The notes under the pieces were generated by a model that ran no database searches, was not told where the DNA came from, and worked only from the letters and a program-made list of their open reading frames with translations. Of a stretch of 64,000 nucleotides of DNA, positions 26,000 through 34,986 are shown piece after piece. This DNA is from Hyphomicrobiales bacterium. GTDB lineage: Bacteria > Pseudomonadota > Alphaproteobacteria > Rhizobiales > Rhizobiaceae. A program made the position numbers and the translations under genes. Position 1 is the first letter of the stretch. Every line of letters starts with the position of its first letter. The stretch spans positions 1 through 64,000 of the forward strand of contig RXJA01000108.1 of the NCBI GenBank assembly GCA_003963455.1. The letters are read 5' to 3'.

Positions 26000-26820
26000 T
26001 GCAGCTGTTTTGGCTGTTCTTCATCATTTCCGCGCTGCAGCCCGTTCTGCAGCGCAGGTATCTCGAAGCAATGCGCACGCGGAAGATCGCGCAGATCGAG
26101 AAGAAGCGCGGCAGCCGCGTCATCCTTCTGATCCATCGCCAGGAGACCATGAACCTGCTGGGCTTTCCCCTCATGCGCTACATCGACGTCAACGATTCGG
26201 AGGAGGTCCTGCGCGCCATCCAGATGACCGACGACGACGTTCCTCTCGACATCGTGCTGCACACACCGGGCGGCCTGGTGCTGGCCGCGGCCCAGATCGC
26301 CCGCGCGATCCAGGGGCACAAGGGCAAGGTGACGGTCTTCGTGCCGCATTACGCGATGTCAGGCGGTACCCTGATCGCCCTTGCGGCCGACGAGATCGTG
26401 ATGTGTCGCCATTCTGTGCTCGGCCCGATCGACCCGCAGCTCGGCGGCATGCCGGCGGCGTCGATCATCAAGGTTGCCGAGGAGAAGCCGATCGCCGAGG
26501 TGGACGACCAGACGCTGGTCATGGCCGATGTCGGACGCAAGGCGATCGCCCAGGTCCAGACCATGGCCATGCAGTTCCTTGCCGAAAACACGGACCAGGA
26601 ACGCGCCCGGTCGTTGGCCGCAAAGCTGGCGACGGGAACCTGGACTCACGACTACCCCATCTTCGCCGACGAGGCGCGGAACATGGGACTCTCGGTGAGC
26701 ACCGATATGCCCGACGAAATCCTGGAGCTCATGACGCTCTATCCGCAGCCCGTGCGGCGTCAGGGTGGCGGCGTGGAATACCTTCCCGAGCCGCGGCAGA
26801 GGGAAGCACGCAAACAATAG
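25990..26820 (+). CDS. membrane-anchored SDH-type Clp-fold serine protease (SppA/ClpP-like)
   Basis: The protein has 276 residues. ATG 25990 follows GAGAGGAGG. An N-terminal hydrophobic anchor (about 5-20) precedes a ClpP/crotonase-like fold: DIVLHTPGGLVLAAAQIA, a nucleophile region with MSGGTLIALAADEIVM and LGPIDPQLGG. This is the arrangement of the SDH (Ser-Asp-His) Clp-fold proteinases, DUF114-like. It lies in the same transcript as the rhomboid protease and trxC. It is probably an inner-membrane-associated peptidase acting on cleaved membrane or signal peptides. Confidence 0.85.
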   Translation: MDIMQLFWLFFIISALQPVLQRRYLEAMRTRKIAQIEKKRGSRVILLIHRQETMNLLGFPLMRYIDVNDSEEVLRAIQMTDDDVPLDIVLHTPGGLVLAAAQIARAIQGHKGKVTVFVPHYAMSGGTLIALAADEIVMCRHSVLGPIDPQLGGMPAASIIKVAEEKPIAEVDDQTLVMADVGRKAIAQVQTMAMQFLAENTDQERARSLAAKLATGTWTHDYPIFADEARNMGLSVSTDMPDEILELMTLYPQPVRRQGGGVEYLPEPRQREARKQ

Positions 26821-26890
26821 CTCCTGTTGCTACAGGTCAGAAGAAGAACGCCGCTCGTTTACGGCGGTAAAGTCGTTTGGAGGAAGTGTA

Positions 26891-27319
26891 ATGCCCACCA
26901 TCGTGTGCCCGGAATGCAGCACGACCAACCGCGTTCCCGAAGATCGCCTGGCCGACGATCCCAAGTGCGGCCGTTGTGGGGCTCGGCTCTTCCAGGGGAA
27001 GCCGGTCATTCTCACTGCGTCCAATTTTGACCGCCACGCCAGCGCCGAGCTGCCATTGCTCGTGGATTTCTGGGCAGAATGGTGCGGGCCATGCAAGATG
27101 ATGGCGCCCCAGTTCGAAGCTGCGGCGCGTTCACTGGAGCCGCATGTCCGCCTCGGCAAGCTCGATACGGAAGCGGAACAACAGATCGCGGGCCGGTACG
27201 GGATCCGCAGCATTCCCACCATGATCCTGTTCAAGGCCGGCCGCGAGGTTGGCAGAACCAGCGGCGCCATGACGGCTTCGCAAATAACGGCTTGGGTGCG
27301 TTCGCAGTCACGAGACTGA
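26891..27319 (+). CDS. trxC: thioredoxin 2 (TrxC) with N-terminal zinc ribbon
   Basis: The protein has 142 residues. ATG 26891 follows GGAGGAAG; the open frame upstream to 26765 overlaps the previous gene and lacks a site. The zinc ribbon has Cys6, Cys9, Cys26 and Cys29. The thioredoxin fold has WCGPC at 64-68 and the cis-Pro loop SIPTMILF. It reduces disulfides and protects under oxidative and heat stress. A thioredoxin (trx-GI) is a standard member of tLST loci and here precedes kefB, as in that locus type. Confidence 0.93.
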   Translation: MPTIVCPECSTTNRVPEDRLADDPKCGRCGARLFQGKPVILTASNFDRHASAELPLLVDFWAEWCGPCKMMAPQFEAAARSLEPHVRLGKLDTEAEQQIAGRYGIRSIPTMILFKAGREVGRTSGAMTASQITAWVRSQSRD

Positions 27320-27365
27320 TTGTCGACCTTGGCCATCGCTCGCAGCGAAGTGGAAAGTAATCGAT

Positions 27366-28526
27366 TTGCACGGCACGACCGGCTTTCTCGAAAGTGGCGC
27401 TCTCCTTGTTGTCGCAGCCTTTGTGCTCGTGACGATCTGCGCGCGGATCGGAATTCCAAGCATTGTGGGCTACATTCTCACGGGGCTACTGATCGGACCG
27501 TCGGGTCTCGGACTGGTTTCAGAGAGCGCCGCCCTGACCACCATCGGTGAAATCGGGGTGGTCCTTCTGCTGTTTGCGCTCGGCCTGGAATTCTCATTCG
27601 AGAAACTCGCGTCTCTCAAGCGTCATGTCTTCGGTGTGGGCATGGCGCAGGTTGCGGTCACGACGATCCTCGTTTCTGCGACGACAATCTCTCTGTTCGG
27701 CCTTGGCATCGTCCCCGCGGTCCTCATCGGCGGAGCCGTCGCGATGTCATCCACCGCGCTATGCCTCAAGGTGCTGGCGAGCGTGAACGCCCTTGGCTCG
27801 CTGCCGGGGCGCATGGCGATCGCCGTGCTTCTGTTTCAGGACCTTGCCGCCGTGGCACTCCTGTTGTTGTACGATGCATCGAGCGGCGCCGCCGAAGGAT
27901 TCGGAGCGATTACCGTAATTCTTGGAGCCGTGGCGCTGGTCGCTCTTCTCTTCATCGCGCGGGGACCGTTGCAATTGATCGCCAAGTGGATTGCAGCCTC
28001 TGGCGATCCAGAGCTTGCACAGCTACTCGCGCTCGCGATCGCACTCGGCTCCGCTATCGCCGCAGCCTTCGCCGGGCTTTCTCCGGCGCTCGCTGCCTTC
28101 GCCGCCGGGATGGTCATAGGTGAAGGCGATGCGCGTCATGCCGTCGAAAGAGAAATCCGACCCTTTCGCGATCTCTTCGTCGGCATCTTCTTCATCGGCA
28201 TCGGGACGCAAATTCCGCTCGGAACCTTGGCGTCATCCTGGCCCGCTGTGCTGATCTGGCTCGCGATCCTCTTCTTCGGCAAGGCGCTGATCTTTCTCGC
28301 TGTCGCTCGCGGGTTTGGCGAACCACTTCCGGCGTCATTGCGAACCGGCATCATCCTGGCTCACGGAGGCGAATTCAGCCTCATGCTGCTTTCGGTCTCA
28401 TTGGCCTCAGGCCTCCTTCCCGCCAGCTTTGGCGGTCCGCTGTTCATAGCCATCGGCATAAGCATGTTGTGCGGGAGTGTTCTGGTCCGATGGGCCGGAC
28501 GAGATGCTCAGTCGAACCTGCAGTGA
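27366..28526 (+). CDS. kefB: KefB-like CPA2 cation:proton antiporter, membrane domain only
   Basis: The protein has 386 residues, TTG start after GTGGAAAG. About twelve transmembrane helices form a CPA2 (Na+/H+ exchanger) domain, with IGVVLLLFALGLEFSFEKL and the FVGIFFIGIGTQI stretch. Full KefB/KefC proteins run to about 600 residues with a C-terminal RCK/TrkA-N ligand domain; that domain is missing. The transporter probably extrudes K+ for H+ without glutathione gating. It is downstream of trxC, the same order as in tLST. Confidence 0.85.
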   Translation: MHGTTGFLESGALLVVAAFVLVTICARIGIPSIVGYILTGLLIGPSGLGLVSESAALTTIGEIGVVLLLFALGLEFSFEKLASLKRHVFGVGMAQVAVTTILVSATTISLFGLGIVPAVLIGGAVAMSSTALCLKVLASVNALGSLPGRMAIAVLLFQDLAAVALLLLYDASSGAAEGFGAITVILGAVALVALLFIARGPLQLIAKWIAASGDPELAQLLALAIALGSAIAAAFAGLSPALAAFAAGMVIGEGDARHAVEREIRPFRDLFVGIFFIGIGTQIPLGTLASSWPAVLIWLAILFFGKALIFLAVARGFGEPLPASLRTGIILAHGGEFSLMLLSVSLASGLLPASFGGPLFIAIGISMLCGSVLVRWAGRDAQSNLQ

Positions 28527-28631
28527 AGTTGGAACGCACCAGCCTTCGCGCTTGGCTATTGCTGCAATGACGGCGGTCATTGGCGCCTTATGCGCAAGTC
28601 GTCACAGTGAGGGTGCCTTTGGCTGTCAGAG

Positions 28632-28997
28632 ATGAGCGACTTGAGCACGCGCAATTGGCACAGCTGGATCGTGGTCGCGCTTGGCGGCTGGCTGGTCGTG
28701 TCGCCGCTCGTGCTGCAGCAAATGACGCCCGGTGGCGCATGGGCGCCGCTGACAATCTGGAGTTTCGTCATAACGGGTGCGCTGGCGCTTCTGGTTGCTG
28801 TTGCTGCCCTTGCGGAGAGGGCGGAATGGCAGGGTTGGCTGGGACTAGCCCTCGGCGCCTGGCTTACTGTCTCGCCTTGGGTGATCGGCTTTGCCGACAC
28901 GCCGTTTGCTCAAACAAACGCCGTTATTTGCGGCGCCGGAATAGCGTTCCTGTCCGGTTGGGCACTGTGGCGGAAAGGTGGCGCTTCACGACCTTGA
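28632..28997 (+). CDS. SPW-repeat membrane protein
   Basis: The protein has 121 residues with four transmembrane helices in two hairpins. Each hairpin carries the repeat motif LGGWLVVSPLVL and LGAWLTVSPWVIGF (SP-W/L signature). The function of the SPW family is unknown. It is in the same direction as kefB, 105 bp downstream, and ends 38 bp before the convergent histidine-kinase gene. Confidence 0.8.
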   Translation: MSDLSTRNWHSWIVVALGGWLVVSPLVLQQMTPGGAWAPLTIWSFVITGALALLVAVAALAERAEWQGWLGLALGAWLTVSPWVIGFADTPFAQTNAVICGAGIAFLSGWALWRKGGASRP

Positions 28998-29035
28998 ATG
29001 CGGGCGCGCAGGCTCCCGATCCGAAACCTGCCATG

Positions 29036-30405
29036 TCACGCGGGTGCTTGTCCCGCAGGTGGAAACTCCACCACCACCCTCAGACCCGGCCGGTTATCGA
29101 GAAGTTCGAGGCGCGCTCCGTGGCGGGCGACAATCGCCTGGACAATGGAAAGGCCAAGCCCAGTGCCGCGATTCGCCTTGTCGGCATCGCCGCGGTAAAA
29201 GGGTTCTGTCACGCGAGAGCGCTCCTCCTCCGGGATTCCCGGTCCGGTGTCGGCGACGACGAGCGCGACCCTGCCGCCGCTCCGCGGTTCCGCCGAAAGC
29301 GTTATCGTTGCGCCTGCCGGACAATAGGCCAGCGCGTTCTCGATCAAATTGGCGACCATCTGGCGGAGCATAGACACGTCGCCGCGCAGCAGGTTCGAAT
29401 CGTCGGGTGCCGCAAGCTCGAGCTTTATGCCGCGTTCCTCCGCCACGGGGCCGAATATCTCGACCAACTCGGCGAGAAGGCAGCCGGTTCGATATGCCCG
29501 CTGTCCAATGAGGGTTGGCTGCCGATGCGTGCGATGCGCAGAACGGAGTCGAACACGGCGGCGATCCGAGCGAGTTCAGCCTCCACCTCACCGAGCGCTT
29601 GCTTTGCCCGGTCGCTCTCTGCGGCGTCGGCGGCGCGCTCAATGGCGAGCGTCGCACGGGCAAGCGGGCTTCGCAGCTCGTGGGCGAGGGTGGCCGACGT
29701 CGCGCGTGTCAAGGAGATAAGCGACTCGAGTCGCGCTAACTGGTTGTTAATCTGGCCCGCCAGTTTGTCGGTCGCATCAATCCCGAAATCGACTGGTACT
29801 CTGGCCGAAAGATCGCCCAGCGACACGCGCTCCAGCGCCGCGCCGATAGAACTTAGTCTGCGCTGGGCCCGACTGCCGAGGACGATGCCGATGCCGATGA
29901 AGGTAATCATGACAAGGAGAGCAAGGCCGGAAACTGAGTACGCGAGCGTCCGCAGCGTCACGTCCCGCGTTTGCAGCGAGCGGCCCGAGAGCACCGTAAA
30001 ATCGCCGAGCACGCTGACATTGGCAAGAATCCGAGGGTAACTGACAGCCACCGTCAACGCGGGATCATCGATCTCATGCCAACCCTCCGGCGGTGGCGGG
30101 ATAGCGATGTTGCCGGCCAATCGTTGGCCCTGGGTATCATATACGACGATTGCCTCGCGCCAGGCGCCAAGGCGCAAGGCGATCCGTCGGACGTGATCCA
30201 GAAAGGTGTCTCTGCCTTCGGCCGCGTACACCTCGATGAGGGCAGCTCGCGCGGACTCGACCTGGTTGCGAACGTCCTCGTCCAGAGTCGTGCGGACCGT
30301 CGAAAAGACAGTTACCCCACTGACGACGAGCGCTGCGACCAGCACCGCGGAGCCATAGACTGCGGTTCGGAATGTTGAGGCCGCAAAGAGGCTAGCTAGG
30401 GCCAT
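29036..30405 (-). pseudogene. sensor histidine kinase, interrupted by a frameshift
   Basis: The N-terminal part (to about residue 310) has two transmembrane helices (about 14-36 and 155-178) around a periplasmic sensor, a HAMP domain and the H-box SATLAHELRSPLARAT. The C-terminal ATPase part is in another frame: NLIENALAYCP (N-box), DTGPGIPEEE (G1), GTGLGLSIV (G2). Similarity passes from AAFSPS in one frame to LVEIFGPVAEERG in the next near 29468-29475, which one missing base explains. Either the kinase is inactive or the base is a sequencing error. It overlaps the response-regulator gene by 14 bp and forms an operon with it. Confidence 0.85.
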
Positions 30406-31069
30406 GCAAAGTGTAGCCCATGCTGCGAACGGTGTTAACGAGCGGCAGGTCGAATGGCTTGTCGATCTTGGCGCGCAGTCGACTGATTTGGGTTTCCAAG
30501 ATGCTGGTACTCGGCTCGAAATTCAGGTTCCAGACCTTGTCGAGCAGCAGCGTGCGCGGCACGACGCGGCCGGCATTGCGCATCAGAACCTCAAGCAGCG
30601 CCAATTCCTTCGATTGAAGGTCGATCTGCTTGCCGCCCCGCTTCGCCGTGCGGGCGAGCAGGTCGAGCGAGAGGTCGTGTACGCTCAGCACATGGGGCTC
30701 GAAGGCTTGATGACCACGGCGGGCGAGCGCCGTGATCCGGGCAAGCAGTTCCGCGAAATGGAACGGTTTGCAAAGATAGTCGTCGGCTCCGGCGGCGAGC
30801 CCCTCGACCCGGTCGGCGACGTCGCCGAGCGCCGTGAGCATCAGCACGGGAACCTGCTTCCGCGCGCCCCGTAACGCCCGGACCACCGATACCCCGTCGA
30901 TACCTGGAACCATCCGGTCCACGATCGCCAGGTCGATCTCGGCGTAGAGCGCATGAGAGAGCGCGTCACATCCGTTCGTGAGGTGATCGACGCTGTGTCC
31001 GCCCTCTTCGAGACCCCTGTAAACGTAACCGGCGAGCTTTGCGTCGTCCTCCAGAAGCAGGATTTTCAT
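30392..31069 (-). CDS. OmpR/PhoB-family response regulator
   Basis: The protein has 225 residues. The receiver domain has acidic pocket EDD (7-9), phospho-acceptor Asp51 in AIVDRMVPGIDG, Thr in LMLTAL and Lys in CKPFHF (about 101). The winged-helix output domain spans about 130-222, with the TVRSMGYTL wing. It is encoded upstream of the frameshifted kinase and divergent from the Crp/Fnr-type gene. Target genes cannot be seen; the adjacent stress-island genes are candidates. Confidence 0.92.
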   Translation of the reverse strand: MKILLLEDDAKLAGYVYRGLEEGGHSVDHLTNGCDALSHALYAEIDLAIVDRMVPGIDGVSVVRALRGARKQVPVLMLTALGDVADRVEGLAAGADDYLCKPFHFAELLARITALARRGHQAFEPHVLSVHDLSLDLLARTAKRGGKQIDLQSKELALLEVLMRNAGRVVPRTLLLDKVWNLNFEPSTSILETQISRLRAKIDKPFDLPLVNTVRSMGYTLHGPS

Positions 31070-31122
31070 GGGTCTGGGTCCTCGCTTTAGCGCCAGGGTA
31101 GCTTCTGACCCGATGGACGTCT

Positions 31123-31136
31123 TTGATCCAGATCAG
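31123..31136. promoter_or_regulatory. FNR/FixK-type box
   Basis: TTGATCCAGATCAG matches the TTGAT-N4-ATCAA anaerobox at 9 of 10 informative positions. It lies between the divergent response-regulator (starts 31069) and Crp/Fnr (starts 31273) genes, so a Crp/Fnr-family protein, possibly the adjacent one, may control one or both. Confidence 0.6.
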
Positions 31137-31272
31137 ATGTCGGTCGCCCCTTTCGCGCGATGGCACGGTGGTCAGCCCCCCATAGCCTACCTTACAGAAA
31201 CGTGAACTTCGCGCCAGCCAGACGTGAACTTCTTGCCTCATCCTTGGCCTTGCAGTCGCCAGGGAGGGAGTC

Positions 31273-32043
31273 ATGTTCATGCCGCAGTGCGAACCGGTCG
31301 CCCCCAAATTGACCCGGAGATCCGGTGGGTCGCAGTTCGCCATACATGAAAGTTCCCGTCTGCACCGCTCCATCTGCGATTGTGGGTGGGTTCGTCGTCT
31401 GGAACCGGATGAAGGGCTGATCCACCAGGGCACCGAGCCGAGCTTCGTTGGCGTGGTCCTGTCCGGCGTCTTGCGTCTCCAGAAGCTTCACAAGGACGGC
31501 ACATATCGCGTGCTGGGATTCCTGTTTCCAGGCGCTCTGTTCGGCAGTCCTGGCCGAGGGGTGCGCGATTGCGGCGTTGAGGCGGCCACGGCTGCCCACG
31601 TGGCCTGCCTCGATCATCGGACTTTTATGGCGCTCATGGAAGCGGACAGGGGGCTCGAACGCACGTTCTTTGCAGCAGCACTGGATGAACTGGATGCAGC
31701 CTACGAACTGTCGTCCCTGCTGGGCATTCAAAGGCGGGACGCGCGCGTGGCGGCCTATCTGCACTGCCTGATCGCGCGAGGTATCGGGGAGATTACCCCG
31801 TCGGGCCGACGGGCCATCGAGTTCCCGGTTCCGCGCCGCGACATGGCGGCCTATCTGGCGATCGCCGGCGAAACGCTCTGCCGGTCCCTTCACGCGCTTG
31901 AGCGCGCCGGAGCCATACGGCTGATCGAAGCGAGCCGCATCGAGGTCGTCGATGAGGGAAAGCTACGCCGGATCGCCGGCGACCCGCAGCCCGCAAGGCC
32001 TAACGTTCGGGACCGGTGCCCGATCGAAATCTCAGCCCGATGA
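31273..32043 (+). CDS. Crp/Fnr-family transcriptional regulator
   Basis: The protein has 256 residues; ATG 31273 follows GGAGGGAG (ATG 31279 is also possible). A cyclic-nucleotide-binding-like beta roll (about 40-140) precedes a long dimerisation helix and a C-terminal HTH (PRRDMAAYLAIAGETLCRSLHALERAGAI). The ETLCRSL recognition-helix pattern is of the FNR/FixK type, which favours TTGAT-N4-ATCAA boxes. Three Cys lie in the first 40 residues (Cys6, Cys35, Cys37), but they do not show the spacing of a clear FNR [4Fe-4S] ligand set. Confidence 0.88.
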   Translation: MFMPQCEPVAPKLTRRSGGSQFAIHESSRLHRSICDCGWVRRLEPDEGLIHQGTEPSFVGVVLSGVLRLQKLHKDGTYRVLGFLFPGALFGSPGRGVRDCGVEAATAAHVACLDHRTFMALMEADRGLERTFFAAALDELDAAYELSSLLGIQRRDARVAAYLHCLIARGIGEITPSGRRAIEFPVPRRDMAAYLAIAGETLCRSLHALERAGAIRLIEASRIEVVDEGKLRRIAGDPQPARPNVRDRCPIEISAR

Positions 32044-32132
32044 CGGTGGTCAATGCGCCGCGGACGGATCGCCTCCATCGTGGTTTCCGGAAGCGAAGAA
32101 GCTTCCCGCACAACCGACGAAAGGAGAGCGTC

Positions 32133-32792
32133 ATGGTCTCATGGTTCCGCACAGATGCTTCGATCAAGAAGGACGTCGAAGACGAGATCAAATATGATCC
32201 TTCCATCATCGATGACAGCCACATCGCCGTGGCCGTCAAGGACGGCGTCGTAACGCTGACCGGCTTCGTCAAGCGCTACATGGACTCCTATTACGCCGAG
32301 AAGGCCGCAAAACGCGTGTCCGGCGTGAAGGGCGTCGCGAATGACATCGAAGTCAAGCTCGCCAGTGAACGCACCGATCCCGAGATCGCCGAGGAGGCCG
32401 TCAAGGCCGTCAAACGGGAGCTCTGGGGCGCCGCGGACAAGGTCAAGGTCGTGGTGAAGAACGGCTGGCTGACACTCGAGGGCGAAGCCGAATGGAACTA
32501 CCAGAAGGAGTGGGCCGAGCGGGCGGTGCGTTCGATCACGGGCGTCAAGGGCGTGACCAACATGATCGTCGTGAAGACAAAGGTAACCCCAACCGAAGTG
32601 AAGCGGAAGATACAGGATGCGCTGGTCCGCAGCGCCCAGGTCGATGCCGACCGGATCACCGTCGAGGTGGACGGCAGCAAGGTGATCCTGCGCGGCACGG
32701 TTCGCTCCTGGGCCGAGAAGCAGGAAGCCGAGCGGTCGGCGTGGGCTGCCCCTGGGGTGACGAGCGTCGATAATCGCATCACCATCGGCTAG
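32133..32792 (+). CDS. triple BON-domain protein
   Basis: The protein has 219 residues from ATG 32133 (AAGGAGAGCGTC); the frame upstream to 32016 overlaps the previous gene. It has three BON domains of about 65 residues, each with DDSHIAVAVKDGVVTLTG-type strands and a closing VxGVxxVxN motif. No signal peptide is visible, so it may be cytoplasmic, unlike OsmY. BON domains are associated with osmotic and membrane-stress responses. It is the last gene of the stress island; IS remnants follow. Confidence 0.88.
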   Translation: MVSWFRTDASIKKDVEDEIKYDPSIIDDSHIAVAVKDGVVTLTGFVKRYMDSYYAEKAAKRVSGVKGVANDIEVKLASERTDPEIAEEAVKAVKRELWGAADKVKVVVKNGWLTLEGEAEWNYQKEWAERAVRSITGVKGVTNMIVVKTKVTPTEVKRKIQDALVRSAQVDADRITVEVDGSKVILRGTVRSWAEKQEAERSAWAAPGVTSVDNRITIG

Positions 32793-32841
32793 GCTGCTCC
32801 GCTCGCCGCCACCTGATCAATCCAGCGTAATGGTCGCATTT

Positions 32842-32873
32842 GGCCACGGTCGCCGGCAGCGGCGACCGTGGCC
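32842..32873. terminator. long perfect hairpin downstream of BON gene
   Basis: 14-bp arms GGCCACGGTCGCCG and CGGCGACCGTGGCC with a 4-nt loop, 50 bp after the BON stop. No T-run follows, so termination is uncertain; it may belong to the adjacent insertion-sequence debris. Confidence 0.4.
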
Positions 32874-33043
32874 CCGCCTCATTGCCGAGTGGCCCGGATC
32901 GACCTGGCAGCAGACGCCGTTCGTCTGTTCCATCGTTTTGCCGCGCTCCGTCAGCATTCCGCGCTCCCGGGCCGTCGAAGCACGAGTTGGAACAGGAGCA
33001 CGGCGAGGACAATGGCGCCGTGGAGCATCACGGCTTGGCTTAA

Positions 33044-33073
33044 GCTCTCTCCCTTGCGAGCAAGGGAGAGAGC
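33044..33073. repeat. 30-bp palindrome in IS debris
   Basis: Perfect arms GCTCTCTCCCTTGC and GCAAGGGAGAGAGC around GA. It lies in non-coding debris between the stress island and the IS110 fragment and could be a remnant end or a repetitive extragenic element. Confidence 0.45.
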
Positions 33074-33080
33074 GCCATGA

Positions 33081-33296
33081 CACCGGCAGCCAGACTGGTT
33101 TGGGTAATGACCTATGGAATCCGGCCGTGTAGAGGCTCACCAGCGTGCCGGCGTCGACCTTGTCGGTCTTCACGTGTGCGTTGTCGATCGCTTTGACCTG
33201 TAGCGGGTTGGCGATCACCACCTGCTCGACGAAGGGCGACAGCACCCGCGAGACCGCCATGCAGTTCCCCGTCGGCTCGATCACCATCTCGTCTGT
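33081..33296 (-). mobile_element. IS110-family transposase fragment
   Basis: In the minus frame the segment MVIEPTGNCMAVSRVLSPF, then VVIANPLQVKAIDNAHVKTD and KVDAGTLVSLYTAGF matches the N-terminal DEDD domain of IS110-family transposases (E-P/A-TG and KTDxxDA motifs). About 70 codons remain; both ends are lost. Confidence 0.75.
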
Positions 33297-33309
33297 TCGG
33301 CGCAGCCCA

Positions 33310-33566
33310 CAAAGCCGCCGCCGAACTTCGGCACCGAGATCCTCATACCGATTAACAACTCGCTGGAGCGCCTCAACGGCGACATCAAGCGTCGCTCCGA
33401 AGTCGTCGGCATCTTCCGCAAAGAGGACGCCTTCACGCACCTCGTCGGCGCCATTCTCCCCGAGAGGGACGAATGGGCCGTCCAGCGGGCTTGCTACCTG
33501 ACCCTGGAGACCATCACGCCTCTGCGCGATGATCTGGCCCTCATGCTGCCAACCGCGGCCGCATGA
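33310..33566 (+). mobile_element. IS256-family (mutator) transposase C-terminal fragment
   Basis: A plus-strand frame ending in TGA 33564-33566 encodes NSLERLNGDIKRRSEVVGIF, then a LVGAILPERDEWAVQRACY segment, the C-terminal signature of IS256-type transposases. The upstream two thirds are missing and the fragment abuts the IS110 remnant, so this is a graveyard of two elements at the right edge of the stress island. Confidence 0.8.
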
Positions 33567-33829
33567 CCAATCCGGCCAGAAACGCCGGAGAGCACGACGG
33601 CTCAGCCGCTCCTCCACCACTCCCTAGCACACGACCGCACTTCCGATCCCGAATATTGGACTATCAGCCATGATAATTGGAAGTCATAGGCCTGCAGACT
33701 GGAAGCCGCAGCGCCGTGATCCGAAAATGGCGGTAGTGAAAGCCTCCCCCCGAGGTCGAGCCTGGCGTCTCCGCCGACCCCCTTCTGTGGGGAGACCACG
33801 CAACGTCCCCTATGAGTAAGAGTGCGAAC

Positions 33830-33892
33830 CGGGTTTGCCGCGACGGGTTGAGGGCTGGAGGAGAGGCCTCCGGCGCCCGTCGCGGAGACCCG
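33830..33892 (+). ncRNA. structured leader RNA of ardC gene (AGAGG-loop element, copy A)
   Basis: Nested pairing: CGGGT/ACCCG (33830-33834 with 33888-33892), GCGACGGG/CCCGTCGC (33840-33847 with 33876-33883), a single bulged G, then GCTGGAGG/CCTCCGGC (33854-33861 with 33867-33874) closed by the loop AGAGG. GGAG (33884-33887) lies between the two 3' arms and is the likely Shine-Dalgarno; ATG follows at 33895. A second copy at 35481 has the same architecture with different paired bases. Confidence 0.7.
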
Positions 33893-33894
33893 CG

Positions 33895-34857
33895 ATGTCC
33901 AGACATGCTATGCACGCCCGTTCCGGCTCCGACCGGACGAGCCTCTATGACGAAATCACCGGAAAGATCCTCGCCGAGCTGGAGGCCGGCCGGCTACCCT
34001 GGGTCCAGCCGTGGGGCACGGCGGCGGCGAAGGCGCCGCTTGCCATGCCGAAAAACGCCGCCACGGGCCGAGGTTATTCCGGCATCAATGTGCTGATCCT
34101 CTGGGGCGCCGTGATCGAGCGTGGCTTCCCATGCCAGAGCTGGCTGACCTTCCGTCAAGCCCTCTCGCTCGGCGGGAATGTGCGCAAAGGCGAACGTGGA
34201 ACCACGGTCGTCTATGCCGATCGCTTCGTCCCCGACGACGAGAAGCAGCGTGCCCGCGAGACCGGCGAGGAAGCCCAGGCGATCCCGTTCCTGAAGCGCT
34301 TCACGGTTTTTAACCTGGCGCAATGCGAGTGCCTGCTCGACGACCTCGCCATTGTCGTGCCGCCGCCTGAACCGGGCCTGATCGAGCCGAAGGTAGAGGC
34401 GCTGATCAAGGCGAGCGGGATCGATTTCCGTATCGGAGGCAACCGTGCTTTCTACGTGCCGGCGCGCGATTATGTGATGGTCCCGCCGCCCCAGGCCTTC
34501 TTCGAGCCCATCAACTGGCATCGGACGGCCCTGCACGAATGCTCCCATGCCAGCGGGGCGCCGCATCGCCTGAATCGCGACCTTTCCGGTTCCTTTGGCA
34601 CAAAGAAGTACGCCTTCGAGGAGATGATAGCCGAGATTTCAGCGGCATTTTGCTGTGCTGCTCTCGGCATCGTTCCGACCGTGCGCCACGCCGATTACAT
34701 CGGCTCCTGGGCCGAGGTCCTGCGCGAGGACAATCGCGCCATCGTCCGTGCGGCGTCGCAGGCCAGCAAGGCGGCCGACTGGCTGCTAAAGTTTGTGCCC
34801 GAAAATGGGCGGCCTGCTCCAGTGTCCGCAGACGCCGACGAGCGGGAGGCAGCCTGA
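33895..34857 (+). CDS. ardC: ArdC-type antirestriction / zincin-like protein
   Basis: The protein has 320 residues from ATG 33895, directly after the leader stem; an in-frame start at 33835 would read through the structured leader. The N-terminal ssDNA-binding domain (LYDEITGKILAELEAGRLPW, the SGINVLILWG box and LGGNVRKGERGTTVVYAD) precedes a zincin-like metalloprotease domain with HECSH (about 214-218). ArdC proteins protect incoming plasmid DNA from restriction. A second homologue lies at 41360. Confidence 0.9.
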   Translation: MSRHAMHARSGSDRTSLYDEITGKILAELEAGRLPWVQPWGTAAAKAPLAMPKNAATGRGYSGINVLILWGAVIERGFPCQSWLTFRQALSLGGNVRKGERGTTVVYADRFVPDDEKQRARETGEEAQAIPFLKRFTVFNLAQCECLLDDLAIVVPPPEPGLIEPKVEALIKASGIDFRIGGNRAFYVPARDYVMVPPPQAFFEPINWHRTALHECSHASGAPHRLNRDLSGSFGTKKYAFEEMIAEISAAFCCAALGIVPTVRHADYIGSWAEVLREDNRAIVRAASQASKAADWLLKFVPENGRPAPVSADADEREAA

Positions 34858-34986
34858 TGCGCGCGCCGACTCCAGCAGGCCGGCGCCGCTTCCGGCAGGG
34901 ATCCTCATCATCCCCCGCGGCCAGTCACGCGTCCGCGCGGGCGCGCAGGTCATCGAAGCGCTGGCGGGGGAAATATCTCTTCGACA

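Noticed and set aside
32817..33620. 267-codon minus-strand frame taken as one gene
   Set aside because: Only the middle 70 codons resemble IS110 transposase; the start is antisense to the IS256 remnant.
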